Below, one piece after another: positions 14,647-15,903 of a stretch of DNA of 15,903 bases. A program made the position numbers and the translations under genes. This DNA is from an uncultured Solirubrobacterales bacterium (GTDB lineage: Bacteria > Actinomycetota > Thermoleophilia > Solirubrobacterales > Solirubrobacteraceae). The stretch lies in assembly GCA_903953065.1 (NCBI GenBank), contig CAJBIG010000221.1, forward strand, positions 1 through 15,903. Direction: 5' to 3'. Below the pieces are notes generated by a model that saw only the letters and a program-made list of their open reading frames with translations, had not been told where the DNA came from and searched no databases. Every line of letters begins with the position of its first letter. Within the stretch, counting starts at the first letter, position 1.

Positions 14647-15903
14647 TTAGCTCGCCTCGGGCAGCTGTTCGTCAAGGCCGCCCGCTTGCAATTCAGTCAC
14701 AAGCGTCGGCGGGAACCCGCTCTCAACCGATTCACGCGTGACGACGCACTTCTTCACGTCTCCACGGGACGGCAGCTCAAACTGAACCTCGAGCAGAACC
14801 TCTTCGATGATCGAGCGCAGCCCGCGAGCCCCGGTCTCCCGCTCCAGCGCCTTGTCGGCCACGGAGTCGAGCGCGTCGTCGGCAAAGACCAGCTCGATCC
14901 CGTCGAAGGCGAAGAAGGTTTGGAACTGCTTTGTGAGCGCATTGCGCGGCTCGGTCAGGATCGAGATCAGATCGGCGCGCGTGAGCTGGTGAACGGCGCT
15001 GGTGACCGGGAGGCGCCCGATAAATTCAGGAATCAGGCCGTAGTTGACGAGATCCTCCGGAAGGCACTGGGCAAAGATCTTGCCTGGGTCATGCTCGCTG
15101 CGGGCCGAGATCGCAGCTCCGAAACCGATGCCCTTGCGGCCAACACGCTTCTCGATCACTTGATCGAGATTGGCGAAGGCGCCGCCACAGATGAAGAGGA
15201 TGTTGGTCGTGTCAATCGTGAGGAACTCCTGGTGTGGGTGCTTGCGGCCACCCTGTGGCGGCACGCTCGCGGTCGTTCCCTCGAGGATCTTCAGCAGCGC
15301 CTGCTGCACGCCTTCGCCGGAGACGTCGCGAGTAATCGAAGGGCTCTCCGACTTGCGTGCAACCTTGTCGACCTCGTCGATATAGATGATTCCGGTCTCG
15401 GCCTTCTTGACGTCGTAGTCGGCGGCCTGAATCAGCTTCAGCAGAATGTTCTCGACGTCTTCACCGACGTAACCTGCCTCAGTCAGCGCCGTCGCGTCAG
15501 CGATCGCAAAGGGAACGTTGAGCAGCTTGGCGAGCGTCTGAGCCAGCAGCGTCTTGCCGCAGCCGGTTGGGCCGAGCAGCAGAATGTTTGACTTCTGGAG
15601 CTCGATCTCGTTGTCGTCGCCTTGCGACATCTGGATCCGCTTGTAGTGGTTGTAAACGGCTACCGAGAGCGTCCGCTTGGCCTCCTCTTGGCCGATCACG
15701 TACTCGTCAAGGAAGTCGTAAATCTCCTTCGGGCGAGGGAGGTTCTCGACGTCAAACGACGATGGAACAGCGAGCTCTTCATCGATGATTTCGTTACAAA
15801 GATCGATGCATTCGTCGCAGATGTAGACACCGGGGCCGGCGATCAGCTTCTTGACCTGCCGCTGCGACTTGCCGCAGAAACTGCAGAGCAGCTGCTCGCT
15901 CGA
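14647..15903 (-). CDS. clpX: ATP-dependent Clp protease ATP-binding subunit ClpX (5' end missing)
   Basis: AAA+ unfoldase that feeds tagged proteins to ClpP. The gene runs off the right edge; 418 residues are visible, against about 424 in E. coli, so only the first few are missing. Numbering from the edge, the N-terminal zinc domain has CSFC (7-10) and CDEC (29-32). Walker A is GPTGCGKT (111-118), pore loop 1 is YVGE (145-148), Walker B is IIYIDEVDK (172-180), the RKH loop is GGRKHPH (218-224), and the ClpP-binding IGF loop is IGFGA (259-263). EFIGRLPV and the GARGLRSIIEEVLLEVQFEL lid helix follow. An internal GTG at 15699 is not the start, because the zinc domain is upstream in frame. The gene is followed after 4 bases by the small basic gene; clpP and tig would be expected upstream, beyond the window. 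Confidence 0.98.
   Translation of the reverse strand, partial: SSEQLLCSFCGKSQRQVKKLIAGPGVYICDECIDLCNEIIDEELAVPSSFDVENLPRPKEIYDFLDEYVIGQEEAKRTLSVAVYNHYKRIQMSQGDDNEIELQKSNILLLGPTGCGKTLLAQTLAKLLNVPFAIADATALTEAGYVGEDVENILLKLIQAADYDVKKAETGIIYIDEVDKVARKSESPSITRDVSGEGVQQALLKILEGTTASVPPQGGRKHPHQEFLTIDTTNILFICGGAFANLDQVIEKRVGRKGIGFGAAISARSEHDPGKIFAQCLPEDLVNYGLIPEFIGRLPVTSAVHQLTRADLISILTEPRNALTKQFQTFFAFDGIELVFADDALDSVADKALERETGARGLRSIIEEVLLEVQFELPSRGDVKKCVVTRESVESGFPPTLVTELQAGGLDEQLPEAS

Noticed and set aside
14455..15591. Long plus-strand open frame of 378 codons opposite clpX
   Set aside because: It mirrors an intact, motif-complete clpX, and its translation shows no recognisable domain; long antisense frames are expected in GC-rich coding DNA.
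1..15903. Frequent GATC and CGCGATC words, by eye well above chance (around 19 CGCGATC/GATCGCG)
   Set aside because: The heavy use of the Ile codon ATC after G-ending codons (GCG ATC, GAG ATC) explains much of it; a codon-shuffled count would be needed to claim a chromosome signal.
1..15903. tRNA, rRNA, CRISPR array, insertion sequence or phage genes
   Set aside because: No cloverleaf, regular spaced repeats, transposase or integrase motifs or inverted terminal repeats were found on either strand.

Overview
The window is a GC-rich bacterial chromosome segment made almost entirely of housekeeping genes. Every gene except a fragment at the left edge lies on the minus strand, so transcription runs from the right edge to about position 230. 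The best guess is a rod-shaped, deep-branching actinobacterium, possibly of class Thermoleophilia. FolC has an actinobacterial-looking nucleotide loop (GSNGKSSV, close to the GTNGKTSV I recall from that phylum), and a complete mreBCD-PBP2-rodA set is present, which many actinobacteria lack. This placement is an inference; no rRNA or other decisive marker is present.

Layout in transcription order (right to left): clpX (5' end cut by the window edge); an 88-residue basic protein of unknown function; valS; folC; a 38-residue single-membrane-segment protein whose GTG start overlaps the folC stop; a two-membrane-segment protein with a double zinc ribbon; ndk; maf; mreB; mreC; mreD; the PBP2 gene; rodA; an RNase E/G with a C-terminal TRAM-like domain; rplU; rpmA. 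After rpmA lies a gene-free stretch of about 120 bases with a strong hairpin. The tail of a short-chain dehydrogenase gene then converges from the plus strand.

Spacing is tight throughout. There are three ATGA start/stop overlaps (mreC-mreD, mreD-PBP2, PBP2-rodA), one GTGA overlap (folC-small ORF), and otherwise gaps of 4 to about 90 bases. No clear intrinsic terminator lies inside the run, so it may be one long transcript or several overlapping ones. The middle block encodes the Rod (elongasome) wall machinery: MreB filaments, the MreC/MreD scaffold, the RodA glycosyltransferase and the PBP2 transpeptidase. Maf and RNase E/G flank it, a linkage also known from proteobacteria. The outer genes serve protein quality control (ClpX), translation (ValS, L21, L27), folate (FolC) and nucleotide balance (Ndk, Maf).

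No mobile element, CRISPR array, tRNA, rRNA or defence system was seen. The less ordinary items are small or architectural: the TRAM tail on the RNase, the 38-residue protein, the basic 88-residue protein after clpX, the zinc-ribbon membrane protein, and several starts without a Shine-Dalgarno sequence. I do not see a convincing new multi-gene system here.
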